Shown here piece after piece: positions 41,548 to 49,190 of a stretch of DNA of 64,000 nt. A program made the translations under genes and the position numbers. The notes under the pieces are model-generated. The model was not told where the DNA came from, made no database searches, and saw nothing but the letters and a program-made list of their open reading frames with translations. Where the stretch lies: positions 124,001 to 188,000 of the forward strand of contig NZ_JAGYIU010000005.1 of assembly GCF_018402495.1 (NCBI RefSeq), given 5' to 3'. Source of the stretch: Pseudoalteromonas sp. GTDB taxonomy: Bacteria; Pseudomonadota; Gammaproteobacteria; Enterobacterales; Alteromonadaceae. Positions within the stretch are counted from its first letter, which is position 1. Each line of letters starts with the position of its first letter.

Positions 41548-42612
41548 ATGGGGCACAGGTATATTGGCTCAAAGTCGAAAATAATCGATATAATTACTGG
41601 CAAAATTTCAAAGCTAGTTCCAAAAAACTCAACAGTTTGTGATTTAATGACCGGTACAGGGACAGTAGCAATTGAGCTAGCTAATCAAGGCTTTAACGTT
41701 ATTGCTAATGATTTAATGACTTACTCATATCATCATGCAATAACAGGTCTAAAATTTGATGCAGAGCCTACCTTTTCATTAGCAGGTACATTATTTCAAA
41801 CAGAACAACTAACTGTATCTAATACGCCGTATCAAGCTGTTATTGATTATTTAAATGAATCACCTGTAGAGAAAGGATATTTTTGGAGAGAGTTTTCAGT
41901 TGAAGGTGAACCTAATCATACTGAAAAGCCTAGAAATTACTTTACACCTGAAAATGCCATGAAAATAGATGGCATTAGAAAACGAATCGAGTACCTTTTA
42001 GCGAATCACTTTATCAATAACCAAGAGTATTCACTTTTACTACATAGCTTAATAATGGCGGCCAACGATGTAGCCAATATCGCAGGAACCTATGGGCATT
42101 ATATGTCCAAAACTGTAAAAAGGGCTGAAGCACCTATTACCTTGGAATGCGAAGATATAATAATAAGAAGTAACTCTAGTGCACATATAGTGAAACAAGG
42201 GTATGCAGAACAAGTATCATCGGAAATTACATGCGACCTCTGTTATATTGACCCCCCATATATGAAAAGACAATACGCTGCAAATTATCACATTTTAGAA
42301 ACACTCGCTCGAGGGGATGAACCTGAAGCAATTGGCGTAAGTGGACTAAGGCCATGGAGAGATCAATATTCAAACTTTTGTACTAAAACAAAAATAAGAG
42401 ATTCATTTCGAAAAATAATAGGTTCGATTAATTGTAATAAATTTTTGATCAGCTATAGCGAAGATGGGCTTCTAAGCGTTAAAGATTTTAAAGAGTTGCT
42501 AGAACCATTAGGAGAATTAACTATTGAAACTTTTGAGCATAAACGCTTTAAAAGCAATAATAGTAAACTAAATAACACTCTAGCTGAATATCTAATATTA
42601 TTAAGAACTTAA
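41548..42612 (+). CDS. D12-class DNA adenine methyltransferase (alpha class)
   Basis: 354 residues. Motif X YIGSKSK near the start, motif I DLMTGTGTVA at 32-41, and catalytic DPPY at 235-238, with about 190 residues between holding the recognition domain: the alpha (Dam/D12) order. It begins right after the TAA of the gamma-class enzyme, so the two are one translation unit. Two different adenine methyltransferases in one system normally protect the two strands of an asymmetric site. Stop 62 bases before the convergent endonuclease gene. Confidence 0.88.
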   Translation: MGHRYIGSKSKIIDIITGKISKLVPKNSTVCDLMTGTGTVAIELANQGFNVIANDLMTYSYHHAITGLKFDAEPTFSLAGTLFQTEQLTVSNTPYQAVIDYLNESPVEKGYFWREFSVEGEPNHTEKPRNYFTPENAMKIDGIRKRIEYLLANHFINNQEYSLLLHSLIMAANDVANIAGTYGHYMSKTVKRAEAPITLECEDIIIRSNSSAHIVKQGYAEQVSSEITCDLCYIDPPYMKRQYAANYHILETLARGDEPEAIGVSGLRPWRDQYSNFCTKTKIRDSFRKIIGSINCNKFLISYSEDGLLSVKDFKELLEPLGELTIETFEHKRFKSNNSKLNNTLAEYLILLRT

Positions 42613-42673
42613 TAGGGATAAAGGAGTTCAGACTCAACTAAACAATATTCAATATTAGCTGAGTCTTAACATT

Positions 42674-43762
42674 TTAAACAAAAAACCTCGCGTGCTCAGG
42701 GTGCCACCAAATAGTATAATTCATATCATTAATACCAATATCTAAGTACCCATTTCCTTCCTCGTCTATCGAAATTTTATCTAAATTAATTTCATCAACA
42801 TCTGCATAGTGCAACATTTTGTGGAGCATTGGACTTAAAACTACTAAGTTTCTAGGATTATCAGCGCCGCCTAGTCCCAAAGGAATAAGATGATGTGCTT
42901 CGGTGTAGTTGATGCCATTCTTCTTTTGAAACACAAACTGCTCTCCTGTAATTTGGCATTTATGCTCATATAGTTTTTTCAGCACATTTACTAGCTTCAC
43001 GTTTCTCGCTTTTAATTTAAGTAGAACCTCTTTATCTTCTTGCTGTGTACCATCAAATGAAGTTAGATCCTCATCAAATAGTTTATCTGACTCTTGTTTG
43101 CTTAAATCTTCATCATCATGTTCAACGTTATAAGCCTCTCCATTATTGATAATAAAAGGTAATTCCATATTAGCCGCATCTAAAAACAATTCACCCTCAT
43201 TAAATGACAAGAGCGCAGAACGGCCACGTTCATACTCTTGGCTCAATAAATCTCCAAACAGTTCTAAATTCTGTGAATTTGTCGGTAGGTCGGCAACACC
43301 ATCATTGATAAACCAGCCTGCCCAAATATTGCCTTCATAGGTAGAGGCAAAATAAATAGTTAACCCTTTAGGACATTGACTTGAGTGAGTATTATCAACT
43401 GGTTGAGGAAACCCATGAGATGGATGCCATGAAACAACTCTATTGCTTCTACTTGAATTTAATTTTTGATTAGCAACACAAATAGTTTGCTTTCTGCGCT
43501 GATAAACTCTTAGGTTTTGTACCCCTTCAATCCCTACACTCTGAACTTTCGTATCCCAGCTAGGACCATTAGTAACAGTACCTTTTTTGACATTATTGAC
43601 CTGATTGAAAAATATGCCCCAATCATCAACTGAGACCCCCTTAGTAGGAAAGTCAATATAACTCTGCCCTCCTCCTTTCTCCTCACTCCCTTTAGGCTTA
43701 TACATGTTATAAAAATCAGCGTCTGTTACATGCCTAAATATAATATTCTTAATAGATTCCAT
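42674..43762 (-). CDS. HNH-type restriction endonuclease (predicted)
   Basis: 362 residues. The C-terminal third is an HNH/beta-beta-alpha-metal nuclease: HKCQITGEQF, EAHHLIPLGLGGADNPRNLV with H290-H291, and MLHKMLHYAD. The N-terminal 230 residues (QSYIDFPTKGVSVDDWGIFF, RVYQRRKQTICVANQKLNSS) I do not recognise; they may bind DNA. Placed convergent to the methyltransferases inside the repeat-flanked unit, it is most simply the cognate endonuclease. Start ATG has a strong GGAGGA. It could be a nickase or modification-dependent; a paired methylase argues against the latter. Confidence 0.75.
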   Translation of the reverse strand: MESIKNIIFRHVTDADFYNMYKPKGSEEKGGGQSYIDFPTKGVSVDDWGIFFNQVNNVKKGTVTNGPSWDTKVQSVGIEGVQNLRVYQRRKQTICVANQKLNSSRSNRVVSWHPSHGFPQPVDNTHSSQCPKGLTIYFASTYEGNIWAGWFINDGVADLPTNSQNLELFGDLLSQEYERGRSALLSFNEGELFLDAANMELPFIINNGEAYNVEHDDEDLSKQESDKLFDEDLTSFDGTQQEDKEVLLKLKARNVKLVNVLKKLYEHKCQITGEQFVFQKKNGINYTEAHHLIPLGLGGADNPRNLVVLSPMLHKMLHYADVDEINLDKISIDEEGNGYLDIGINDMNYTIWWHPEHARFFV

Positions 43763-43774
43763 TTATCCTCCTTG

Positions 43775-43817
43775 CTGTATTAACAATACAGTATAATGTT
43801 TATTCTTTTATCTTCAA
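43775..43817 (-). promoter_or_regulatory. endonuclease promoter with overlapping palindrome
   Basis: On the minus strand: -35 TTGAAG (43817-43812), 16-base spacer, -10 TATACT (43795-43790). A perfect inverted repeat CTGTATT-AAC-AATACAG (43775-43791) overlaps the end of the -10 and the start site, the position of a repressor operator. It is not a C-box, so either another regulator or a degenerate C target is implied. Confidence 0.5.
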
Positions 43818-43900
43818 TTGGTTGTAATTCAAAAATGAAATAAATTTAACTATATAAAAACACAATATGTGGTGATAGCTGTATTTAGGAAGGAATTGTG

Positions 43901-43960
43901 ATGAATAAACTTTATATTGCTTATTTTAGTTTAAGCACTGATAAACATGAGGTTTTGTAG
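43901..43960 (+). pseudogene. 5' stub of a gene cut by the IS3 end
   Basis: ATG 43901 with GGAAGGA nine bases upstream opens MNKLYIAYFSLSTDKHEV, then reads into the IS terminal sequence and stops at TAG 43958-43960. A good ribosome binding site on a 19-codon frame that ends exactly at the insertion edge suggests a gene start truncated by the element. The lost gene is unknown. Confidence 0.35.
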
Positions 43961-44208
43961 TGGTCAACTAATATTAGAGTATTTGTATCTAATCTCAAAT
44001 TGATTTGGTGCCAAACCAGCATTATAAAGATGTGGTCAAACGTTATTGTAATACCTGTTGATATAATTACACACGCTATATTTAGCTTTTTAAAAATTCT
44101 CATACCCAATCTTTGGCATCAATTCTATATTAAGGCTTCTAGAAACCCCCTTCATTGCAGCATTATTCCAACAGTTTTCGTGTCGACTCATATTCAGAGT
44201 TATCTTAA
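43956..44208 (-). pseudogene. IS3-family transposase (OrfB) C-terminal remnant with terminal repeat
   Basis: Minus-strand translation gives MSRHENCWNNAAMKGVSRSL, NIELMPKIGYENF, stop, KAKYSVCNYINRYYNN, stop, PHLYNAGLAPNQFEIRY in one frame. This matches the end of IS3-group OrfB (…GNCWDNA…KTE…GY…YYN..RPH…LSP), with the 3' two nonsense codons (TAA, TGA). The edge TGTAGTGGTCAAC (43956-43968) looks like an IS3-family terminal repeat. It is decayed and cut at 44208, where the response-regulator fragment begins. Confidence 0.75.
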
Positions 44209-44310
44209 GTAGACGTGTTAGTGGGTCGTTTACGTAAAAAGCTTAACGATGAGAAAGATCAAAAACGCATCGTCACTGTTCGTGGTAAAGGCTATATGCT
44301 GTCTATTTAG
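44209..44310 (+). pseudogene. 3' fragment of a diverged response-regulator allele
   Basis: Encodes VDVLVGRLRKKLN... to the same C-terminus as the intact regulator at 38382-39086. The first 24 bases differ from the intact gene at 7 positions, six of the eight codons changed with one residue change (V for I), so this edge is a homologous but diverged allele. From 44233 on it is identical. No start; non-functional. Confidence 0.85.
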
Positions 44311-44645
44311 TATTGGGTCAGCTGCGATAATAAACGCTCAAACGCGCGATAATTAAGCGCTTCTTTTAACTCATTTAAACTGATTTGTGGTGCTGCATTT
44401 AAATCACTAATAGTACGCGCCACTTTAATTACCCTATGATAAGAACGCGGCGATAACGAAAGCTTTTCACTGGCTCTAGCTAAAAACTGCAGCTCTGCAG
44501 GGGGCAACTCACAATGTAAGTTCATTTCTTTGTTATTGAGCCGCGCATTTACTTTACCTTGGCGCTTAAGTTGTATGGCATAAGCGGCCTCTACCCGCGC
44601 TCTTACTTCAGCGCTGGTTTCTTCTGCAGTGGTACTTTGTAGCTC
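44233..44645. repeat. right 413-bp direct repeat of the RM insertion
   Basis: Identical to 39009-39421. The comM part here continues into the complete gene; the response-regulator part is only a fragment. Confidence 0.95.
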
Positions 44646-45818
44646 TACGCTACTTAGCCTAGGTAGTTCAATTTGCAAATCAATCCTGTCGATGAACGGC
44701 CCCGATACACGTGACAAGTAACGCATTACTTGATCAGGTGTTGCTCGCTTATCATGGTGACAACCGGTTGGACTGGGGTTAAGTGCCGCAATAAGCTGAA
44801 ACTGCGCTGGAAATTCCATTTGCCTTGCAGCACGCGAAATAGTCACGGTTCCGGTTTCCATAGGCTCACGAAGTGAGTCCAGCACTTTGCGCTCAAATTC
44901 AGGGAGTTCATCTAAAAATAACACCCCGTTGTGCGCGAGCGATATTTCGCCTGGTTTTGGGTTAGACGAGCCTCCCACTAAAGCAACAGCTGAGCACGTA
45001 TGATGTGGATTTCTAAATGGTCGCTGACGCCAATTAGTTAAATCTATCGAATGCCCAATAATAGAATATAATGCGGCAGTTTCAATGGCTTCATCATCTG
45101 ACATGGTTGGCATTATCGTAGACATACGCTGTGCAAGCATTGATTTACCGGTTCCTGGAGGCCCTAAAAACAATAGATTATGTCCACCTGCGGCGGCAAT
45201 TTCTAATACACGTTTAGCCCCAGGTTGACCTTTAACATCACTTAAATCCATAAAAAAATCAGGTGCTTGGGTGCAATCAGGATAAGCAATATTCAGCGGT
45301 AAAGGTTGTTGATTAAGTAAATCCCCCCACACCTCTTGTATGGAACTAACCGCTTTTCGTTTTACACCACTGACAAGGCTGGCCAAACTGTCGTTTTCAA
45401 AAGGAAGAAAACAGCAACGGTTTTGCTCTTTAGCTGCGAGCACTGAAGGCAAAATAGCATTCACCGCACGTATTTCACCATTGAGTGCAAGCTCACCGTA
45501 AAACTCATATTTATGAATATCAGGGCTGACTATTTGCCCTGATGCGACCAAAATTCCGACCGCAATCGCAAGATCAAATCGCCCGCCGTCTTTTGGTAAA
45601 TCGGCAGGCGCCAAATTAACAGTAATACGTTGATCGGGAAATCCAAATTGAGAGTTCTCAAGGGCACTACGGACTCTATCTTTGGCCTCTTTAACCGAAG
45701 CCTCAGGTAAACCAACAATATGAAATGCAGGTAAACCATTACCTAAGTGCACTTCAACCATAACCTCGGGAGCATTAATGCCCACTTGGGCGCGAGAATA
45801 TATACGAGCTAACGACAT
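44307..45818 (-). CDS. comM: ComM/YifB Mg-chelatase-like AAA+ ATPase
   Basis: 503 residues, complete. N-terminal Lon-like domain (IVGLPEASVKEAKDRVRSAL), AAA+ core with Walker A GPPGTGKS, Walker B GVLFLDELPEF, and a Mg_chelatase C-terminal domain. ComM is a hexameric helicase that drives branch migration during natural transformation, which fits the recombinational insertion next to it. Its 3' 339 bases lie in the right direct repeat, so the gene's end may have been exchanged during insertion. Same locus name is a known insertion target (comM, AbaR islands) in Acinetobacter, though there the gene is split. Confidence 0.95.
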   Translation of the reverse strand: MSLARIYSRAQVGINAPEVMVEVHLGNGLPAFHIVGLPEASVKEAKDRVRSALENSQFGFPDQRITVNLAPADLPKDGGRFDLAIAVGILVASGQIVSPDIHKYEFYGELALNGEIRAVNAILPSVLAAKEQNRCCFLPFENDSLASLVSGVKRKAVSSIQEVWGDLLNQQPLPLNIAYPDCTQAPDFFMDLSDVKGQPGAKRVLEIAAAGGHNLLFLGPPGTGKSMLAQRMSTIMPTMSDDEAIETAALYSIIGHSIDLTNWRQRPFRNPHHTCSAVALVGGSSNPKPGEISLAHNGVLFLDELPEFERKVLDSLREPMETGTVTISRAARQMEFPAQFQLIAALNPSPTGCHHDKRATPDQVMRYLSRVSGPFIDRIDLQIELPRLSSVELQSTTAEETSAEVRARVEAAYAIQLKRQGKVNARLNNKEMNLHCELPPAELQFLARASEKLSLSPRSYHRVIKVARTISDLNAAPQISLNELKEALNYRAFERLLSQLTQY

Positions 45819-45852
45819 TCCTTATCCTTGTTAACGGCTATATTAATCTAGT

Positions 45853-46467
45853 TTAGTCAGGATATTTAAAAACGTGCAATATAATCTTCCATCTAATAGC
45901 CGAAAAGCGCAGCAATAAGGTCATTAACATACTTAAAATCATCGCAATTTCTACCGTTAAAGACAGGTTTATACTTAACGTATAGACAATACCACCAGCA
46001 ATACAGGTAATAGCATATAACTCACCTTTGAGCAGCATAGGAATATCACGAGCAAGCACATCGCGAATAAGCCCACCAAAACAAGGAGTGATCACCGCCA
46101 TAATAATAACTGTCATATCGGGCATACCAGCCAATTGCGCTTTTTGTGCACCCATTACTGCAAAAAAAGCTAAACCAAACGCGTCGGCTGTTTGCAATAC
46201 ATAATAAGGAATCGATTTTTGCTTATTGATCAGTCGTGTTGTAACAAGCACTGCAACTAAAATAGCATAAAAGTAGCTTTGATCGTGTAACCAAAATACG
46301 GGCTGATCGAGTATTACATCGCGAACAGTCCCGCCGCCAATAGCCGTAACGGTTGCAAGAACAACTACACCAAAGCCGTCCATTTTCTTTTCATAGGCCA
46401 CCAAGGTGCCTGATATAGCAAATACCGCAACGCCGATTAAATCAAACCAGTGATAAAGTTCAGTCAT
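45853..46467 (-). CDS. TRIC-type cation channel family protein (YadS/YicG-like)
   Basis: 204 residues with seven hydrophobic helices. Two repeats each carry the family motif: VTAIGGGTVRDVILDQPVFW and VITPCFGGLIRDVLARDIPM. Related to trimeric intracellular cation channels; bacterial members also appear in glycine uptake annotation. 34 bases downstream of comM in the same direction. Confidence 0.88.
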   Translation of the reverse strand: MTELYHWFDLIGVAVFAISGTLVAYEKKMDGFGVVVLATVTAIGGGTVRDVILDQPVFWLHDQSYFYAILVAVLVTTRLINKQKSIPYYVLQTADAFGLAFFAVMGAQKAQLAGMPDMTVIIMAVITPCFGGLIRDVLARDIPMLLKGELYAITCIAGGIVYTLSINLSLTVEIAMILSMLMTLLLRFSAIRWKIILHVFKYPD

Positions 46468-46581
46468 AATATTGATTACAAAAAAGTTTTAAATAGTTTA
46501 GTGCATAGCATACTAAATATTCACCAATAACAGCAGGTATGCCTGTTAAAAATAAAGTGAGGGAATATGAATTTTAGGCAT

Positions 46582-46604
46582 AAAAAACACGCTTTATGCG
46601 TGTT
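46582..46604 (-). terminator. terminator at the end of the tRNA-Met locus
   Basis: Minus strand: AACACGC-ATAAA-GCGTGTT followed by a T run (A6 on plus). A near copy is at 46722-46744, because the terminator plus adjoining tRNA stretch is duplicated. Confidence 0.75.
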
Positions 46605-46629
46605 GCTTTAATAAAACATGTTATTTCAG

Positions 46630-46706
46630 TGGTTGCGGGAGCCGGATTTGAACCAACGACCTTTGCTGGCTAATGAAGAGCTGAGACCGACAAGCTATCC
46701 ATTTCA
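46630..46706 (-). pseudogene. degenerate tRNA-fMet copy
   Basis: The 3' third (AGGTCGTTGGTTCAAATCC then GGCTCCCGCAACCA on the minus strand) is that of initiator tRNA with one change, but the acceptor 5' strand is lost and the anticodon arm is scrambled. It lies behind its own copy of the leading segment (46571-46629 versus 46711-46769), so it arose by an about 140-bp tandem duplication. Confidence 0.75.
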
Positions 46707-46721
46707 TTGAATTTCAGGCAT

Positions 46722-46744
46722 AAAAAAACACGCTTTAGCGTGTT
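46722..46744 (-). terminator. internal copy of the tRNA terminator
   Basis: AACACGC-TAAA-GCGTGTT with A7 on the plus side (T run on minus), directly downstream of the first intact tRNA-fMet copy. Confidence 0.75.
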
Positions 46745-46769
46745 GCTTTAATAAAACATGTTATTTCAG

Positions 46770-46846
<77 letters not shown>

Positions 46847-46912
46847 CCTGAAATTGCAGATTTATTTATAGTTGCTTACATTACAACTTAGCTTCCAATC
46901 CTCTTAAAGAAA

Positions 46913-46991
46913 TTGGTTGCGGGAGCTGTGAAGGTGAAGAGTGAACCGACGACCTTTTAAACTACCTATGGCACCAAATTTTAATAAAAAA
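46913..46991 (-). repeat. tRNA-3'-end-derived unit, copy 1
   Basis: On the minus strand it keeps the tRNA-fMet segments AGGTCGTCGGTTCA and GCTCCCGCAACCA, but a 15-base segment (CTCTTCACCTTCACA) replaces the T-loop 3' part, and all upstream of the variable region is unrelated (ATTTGGTGCCATAGGTAGTTT). 79 bp; two more nearly identical copies exist here. Confidence 0.8.
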
Positions 46992-47071
46992 TTGGTTGCG
47001 GGAGCTGTGAAGGTGAAGAGTGAACCGACGACCTTTTAAAACTACCTATTGCACCAAATTTTAATAAAAAA
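46992..47071 (-). repeat. tRNA-3'-end-derived unit, copy 2
   Basis: 80 bp, directly in tandem with copy 1 and differing by one inserted A and one G-to-T change. It abuts the second intact tRNA-fMet. Confidence 0.8.
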
Positions 47072-47072
47072 T

Positions 47073-47149
<77 letters not shown>

Positions 47150-47230
47150 CCTGTATATTTTAAGTCTATCGACTACTTAATTTAATCTCTTAAGTTAGAG
47201 TTTACAGTAACCTCAAACCTCTAAAGGAAA

Positions 47231-47310
47231 TTGGTTGCGGGAGCTGTGAAGGTGAAGAGTGAACCGACGACCTTTTAAAACTACCTATGGCACCAAATTT
47301 TAATAAAAAA
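47231..47310 (-). repeat. tRNA-3'-end-derived unit, copy 3
   Basis: 80 bp, same as copy 2 except one base, again directly ahead (in plus coordinates) of an intact tRNA-fMet. So the arrangement unit+tRNA occurs twice. Confidence 0.8.
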
Positions 47311-47311
47311 T

Positions 47312-47388
<77 letters not shown>

Positions 47389-47407
47389 CCTGTATGTTTA
47401 GAGTCTC

Positions 47408-47488
47408 AGAGCCGGATTTTAACCGACGATCTTCGACTTCAGGTTTAAGCAGTCTGGCGAATGATTTATCATTCTGCTTTATCCCGCG
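47408..47488 (-). pseudogene. decayed tRNA-fMet copy nearest the promoter
   Basis: Minus strand begins CGCGGGAT like the intact genes and ends with the T-arm GTCGG-TTAAAAT-CCGGC, but the D-arm and anticodon arm are rearranged and the 3' acceptor strand (TCTGAGAC) no longer pairs. No anticodon can be assigned. Confidence 0.7.
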
Positions 47489-47547
47489 CCTGAAATTTCT
47501 TTGTAACAGCATTGTGTTATTCACAACCCTGTTCCGAAGAGAGCGCT

Positions 47548-47575
47548 ATAATATAGGAATAAACTTATAATGCAA
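47548..47575 (-). promoter_or_regulatory. promoter of the tRNA-fMet locus
   Basis: Minus strand: -35 TTGCAT (47575-47570), 16-base spacer, -10 TATTAT (47553-47548), followed by GC-rich AGCGCTC, the discriminator type found in stringently controlled stable-RNA promoters. Confidence 0.68.
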
Positions 47576-47629
47576 GGTTTTACTAATTAAAAACGTTCAA
47601 GTGAACAAAAACCCATCAAACAGCAATTG

Positions 47630-48427
47630 TTATAGTAAGCGTTGATGTGGGCTTATCATTTTTTGCCATTCCCAATCGGGGTGTCCCATTACAATAAAGT
47701 CAGGGTTTTCTGTGCTTTCGCGCTGATTGTACGTTAAAGGATTAAACTCAGCGTCAGTAATACAGCCCCCCGCTTCTTCAACTATTACTTGTGATGCCCC
47801 TGTGTCCCACTCACCTGTAGGGCCAATTCTTAAAAAGCAATCCGCTTTACCCTCAGCAACAATACAAGCCTTAAGTGAACACGAACCTAAAGCCACCGTT
47901 GCAAATTGCGCATTTAGATACTGACTAACTGCTTCTATTTTTTGACGGCGACTTACAGCCAAAGTTAAACTTTCGGGAGGCGCTACAAATATTTGTTTAT
48001 CATGCTCGCCTTTACGCTTAAACGCCCCATTATTAGCGGTAGCAAAATAGGTCACGCCTTTTGCTGGCCAATGAATCACTCCCAATACAGGATGATTATT
48101 TTCTATCAGCGCAATATTAACGGCAAAGTCGCCGCTTTCTAATATAAATTCACCGGTGCCATCCATTGGGTCAAGCAGCCAATAGCGTTGCCAGTGCTGC
48201 CTGTCTTCCAATGCTGGAATGGGCGTTTCTTCGGACATAATAGGAATATCGGGAGCTAGCGCTTTTAAGCCAGCAACAAGTACATCGTTTGCGGCTAAAT
48301 CTGCTTTAGTAACTGGCGTATTGTCTGATTTTTCTTGTTGACCAATATCATCTTTTTTATAAATAGCCATAATTGCATCACCTGCACTCTGAGCAAGTGT
48401 TATGCATGGTTCAAGTAATTTATCCAT
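47630..48427 (-). CDS. cysQ: 3'(2'),5'-bisphosphate nucleotidase CysQ
   Basis: 265 residues of the inositol-monophosphatase fold. Metal motifs: SEETPIP, WLLDPMDGTGEF and GEWDTGASQVIVEEAGG. Recycles PAP formed by CysH (14002), so it belongs to the same sulfur pathway. Its ATG overlaps the nudE stop by 8 bases. Confidence 0.95.
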   Translation of the reverse strand: MDKLLEPCITLAQSAGDAIMAIYKKDDIGQQEKSDNTPVTKADLAANDVLVAGLKALAPDIPIMSEETPIPALEDRQHWQRYWLLDPMDGTGEFILESGDFAVNIALIENNHPVLGVIHWPAKGVTYFATANNGAFKRKGEHDKQIFVAPPESLTLAVSRRQKIEAVSQYLNAQFATVALGSCSLKACIVAEGKADCFLRIGPTGEWDTGASQVIVEEAGGCITDAEFNPLTYNQRESTENPDFIVMGHPDWEWQKMISPHQRLL

Positions 48428-48998
48428 TCGTCACTCCCAAGGCTAAATACTTATCTAATAATAGCAAAGCAGCAACACTGCGCGCCTCAGTAAAGTCAGG
48501 CTGCTCTAATAGCGACTGCCACTGCGCAAGTGGCCATTTAACAAGCACTAATGGCTCAGGTTCATCACCTAATAGGGTTTCAGGATATAAATTTTTGGCA
48601 AAAAGAATATGCATAGTGGCGTTAAAATAGCTAGGTGCCATAGTGACCGTTTTAAGTGCTTCAAAGTATTGTGCACCAAAGCCAATTTCTTCTTTTAGCT
48701 CTCGGTTTGCCGCTTGCTCAGGTGTTTCACCTGGGTCAATCAATCCCTTAGGAAACCCTAACTGATAGTCATTAGTGCCTGCACAATATTCACGCACTAA
48801 CAGCAATTCGTTATCAGCCGTTATAGGCACAATCATAACGGCTCCACGGCCACCACCGCGAATTCGCTCATACTGACGCTCTTCATTATTTGAAAATTTT
48901 AGTTCTAAACACTCCACAGTAAATAAGCGACTTTTAGCGACAACATTATTACTGAGAATTTGTGGTGGTGTTGGGTGCTTTTTCTGTGTCATGGGCAT
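48420..48998 (-). CDS. nudE: ADP-compounds hydrolase NudE
   Basis: 192 residues with the Nudix box GFPKGLIDPGETPEQAANRELKEEIGF in order (G-x5-E-x7-REVxEE-type). Hydrolyses ADP-ribose, NADH and Ap3A. I use ATG 48998; an ATG two codons on is possible, and no clear ribosome binding site decides. Operon with cysQ; divergent from yrfG, its usual neighbour in enterobacteria. Confidence 0.9.
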   Translation of the reverse strand: MPMTQKKHPTPPQILSNNVVAKSRLFTVECLELKFSNNEERQYERIRGGGRGAVMIVPITADNELLLVREYCAGTNDYQLGFPKGLIDPGETPEQAANRELKEEIGFGAQYFEALKTVTMAPSYFNATMHILFAKNLYPETLLGDEPEPLVLVKWPLAQWQSLLEQPDFTEARSVAALLLLDKYLALGVTNG

Positions 48999-49190
48999 CA
49001 ATTTGCTATCATTGCAGTTATACTAATCATATACCCAAATGAGTATAAGATGCGAGTTTCAGTTTGAATTAAAAGCAATTTAATTGAGCAAATGACTCTC
49101 GCTTATTTGTAATCTAATTAACAGTGCTTAAATGATTTAGTCTCATCGCAATTTAGTTATTTAAACAGGCAATTATCACAAGGATACATC

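Larger units (their letters stand above)
39009..44232. mobile_element. 5,224-bp restriction-modification insertion with long target duplication
   Basis: One repeat copy plus the unique DNA form a 5,224-bp unit; looping out between the 413-bp repeats would restore an intact response regulator-comM junction. Cargo: C protein, two adenine methyltransferases, HNH endonuclease, IS3 remnant. No integrase, transposase gene or tRNA target is present. The cargo is more AT-rich and uses AGA/ATA codons more than its neighbours. Insertion by homologous recombination with target duplication is inferred. Confidence 0.85.

Noticed and set aside
43921..44212. ORFs of 62 and 70 codons on both strands at the right end of the insertion
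   Set aside because: Both are out-of-frame readings of the IS3 transposase remnant; the transposase-like residues appear only in a third frame with two stops.
39009..44645. Integrase-driven genomic island or prophage
   Set aside because: There is no integrase, phage gene or tRNA attachment site, and the repeats are 413 bp of host coding sequence.
46630..46706. Suppressor-type tRNA with loop CTTCATT
   Set aside because: The acceptor strands do not pair and the anticodon stem has only three pairs; it cannot fold as a tRNA.
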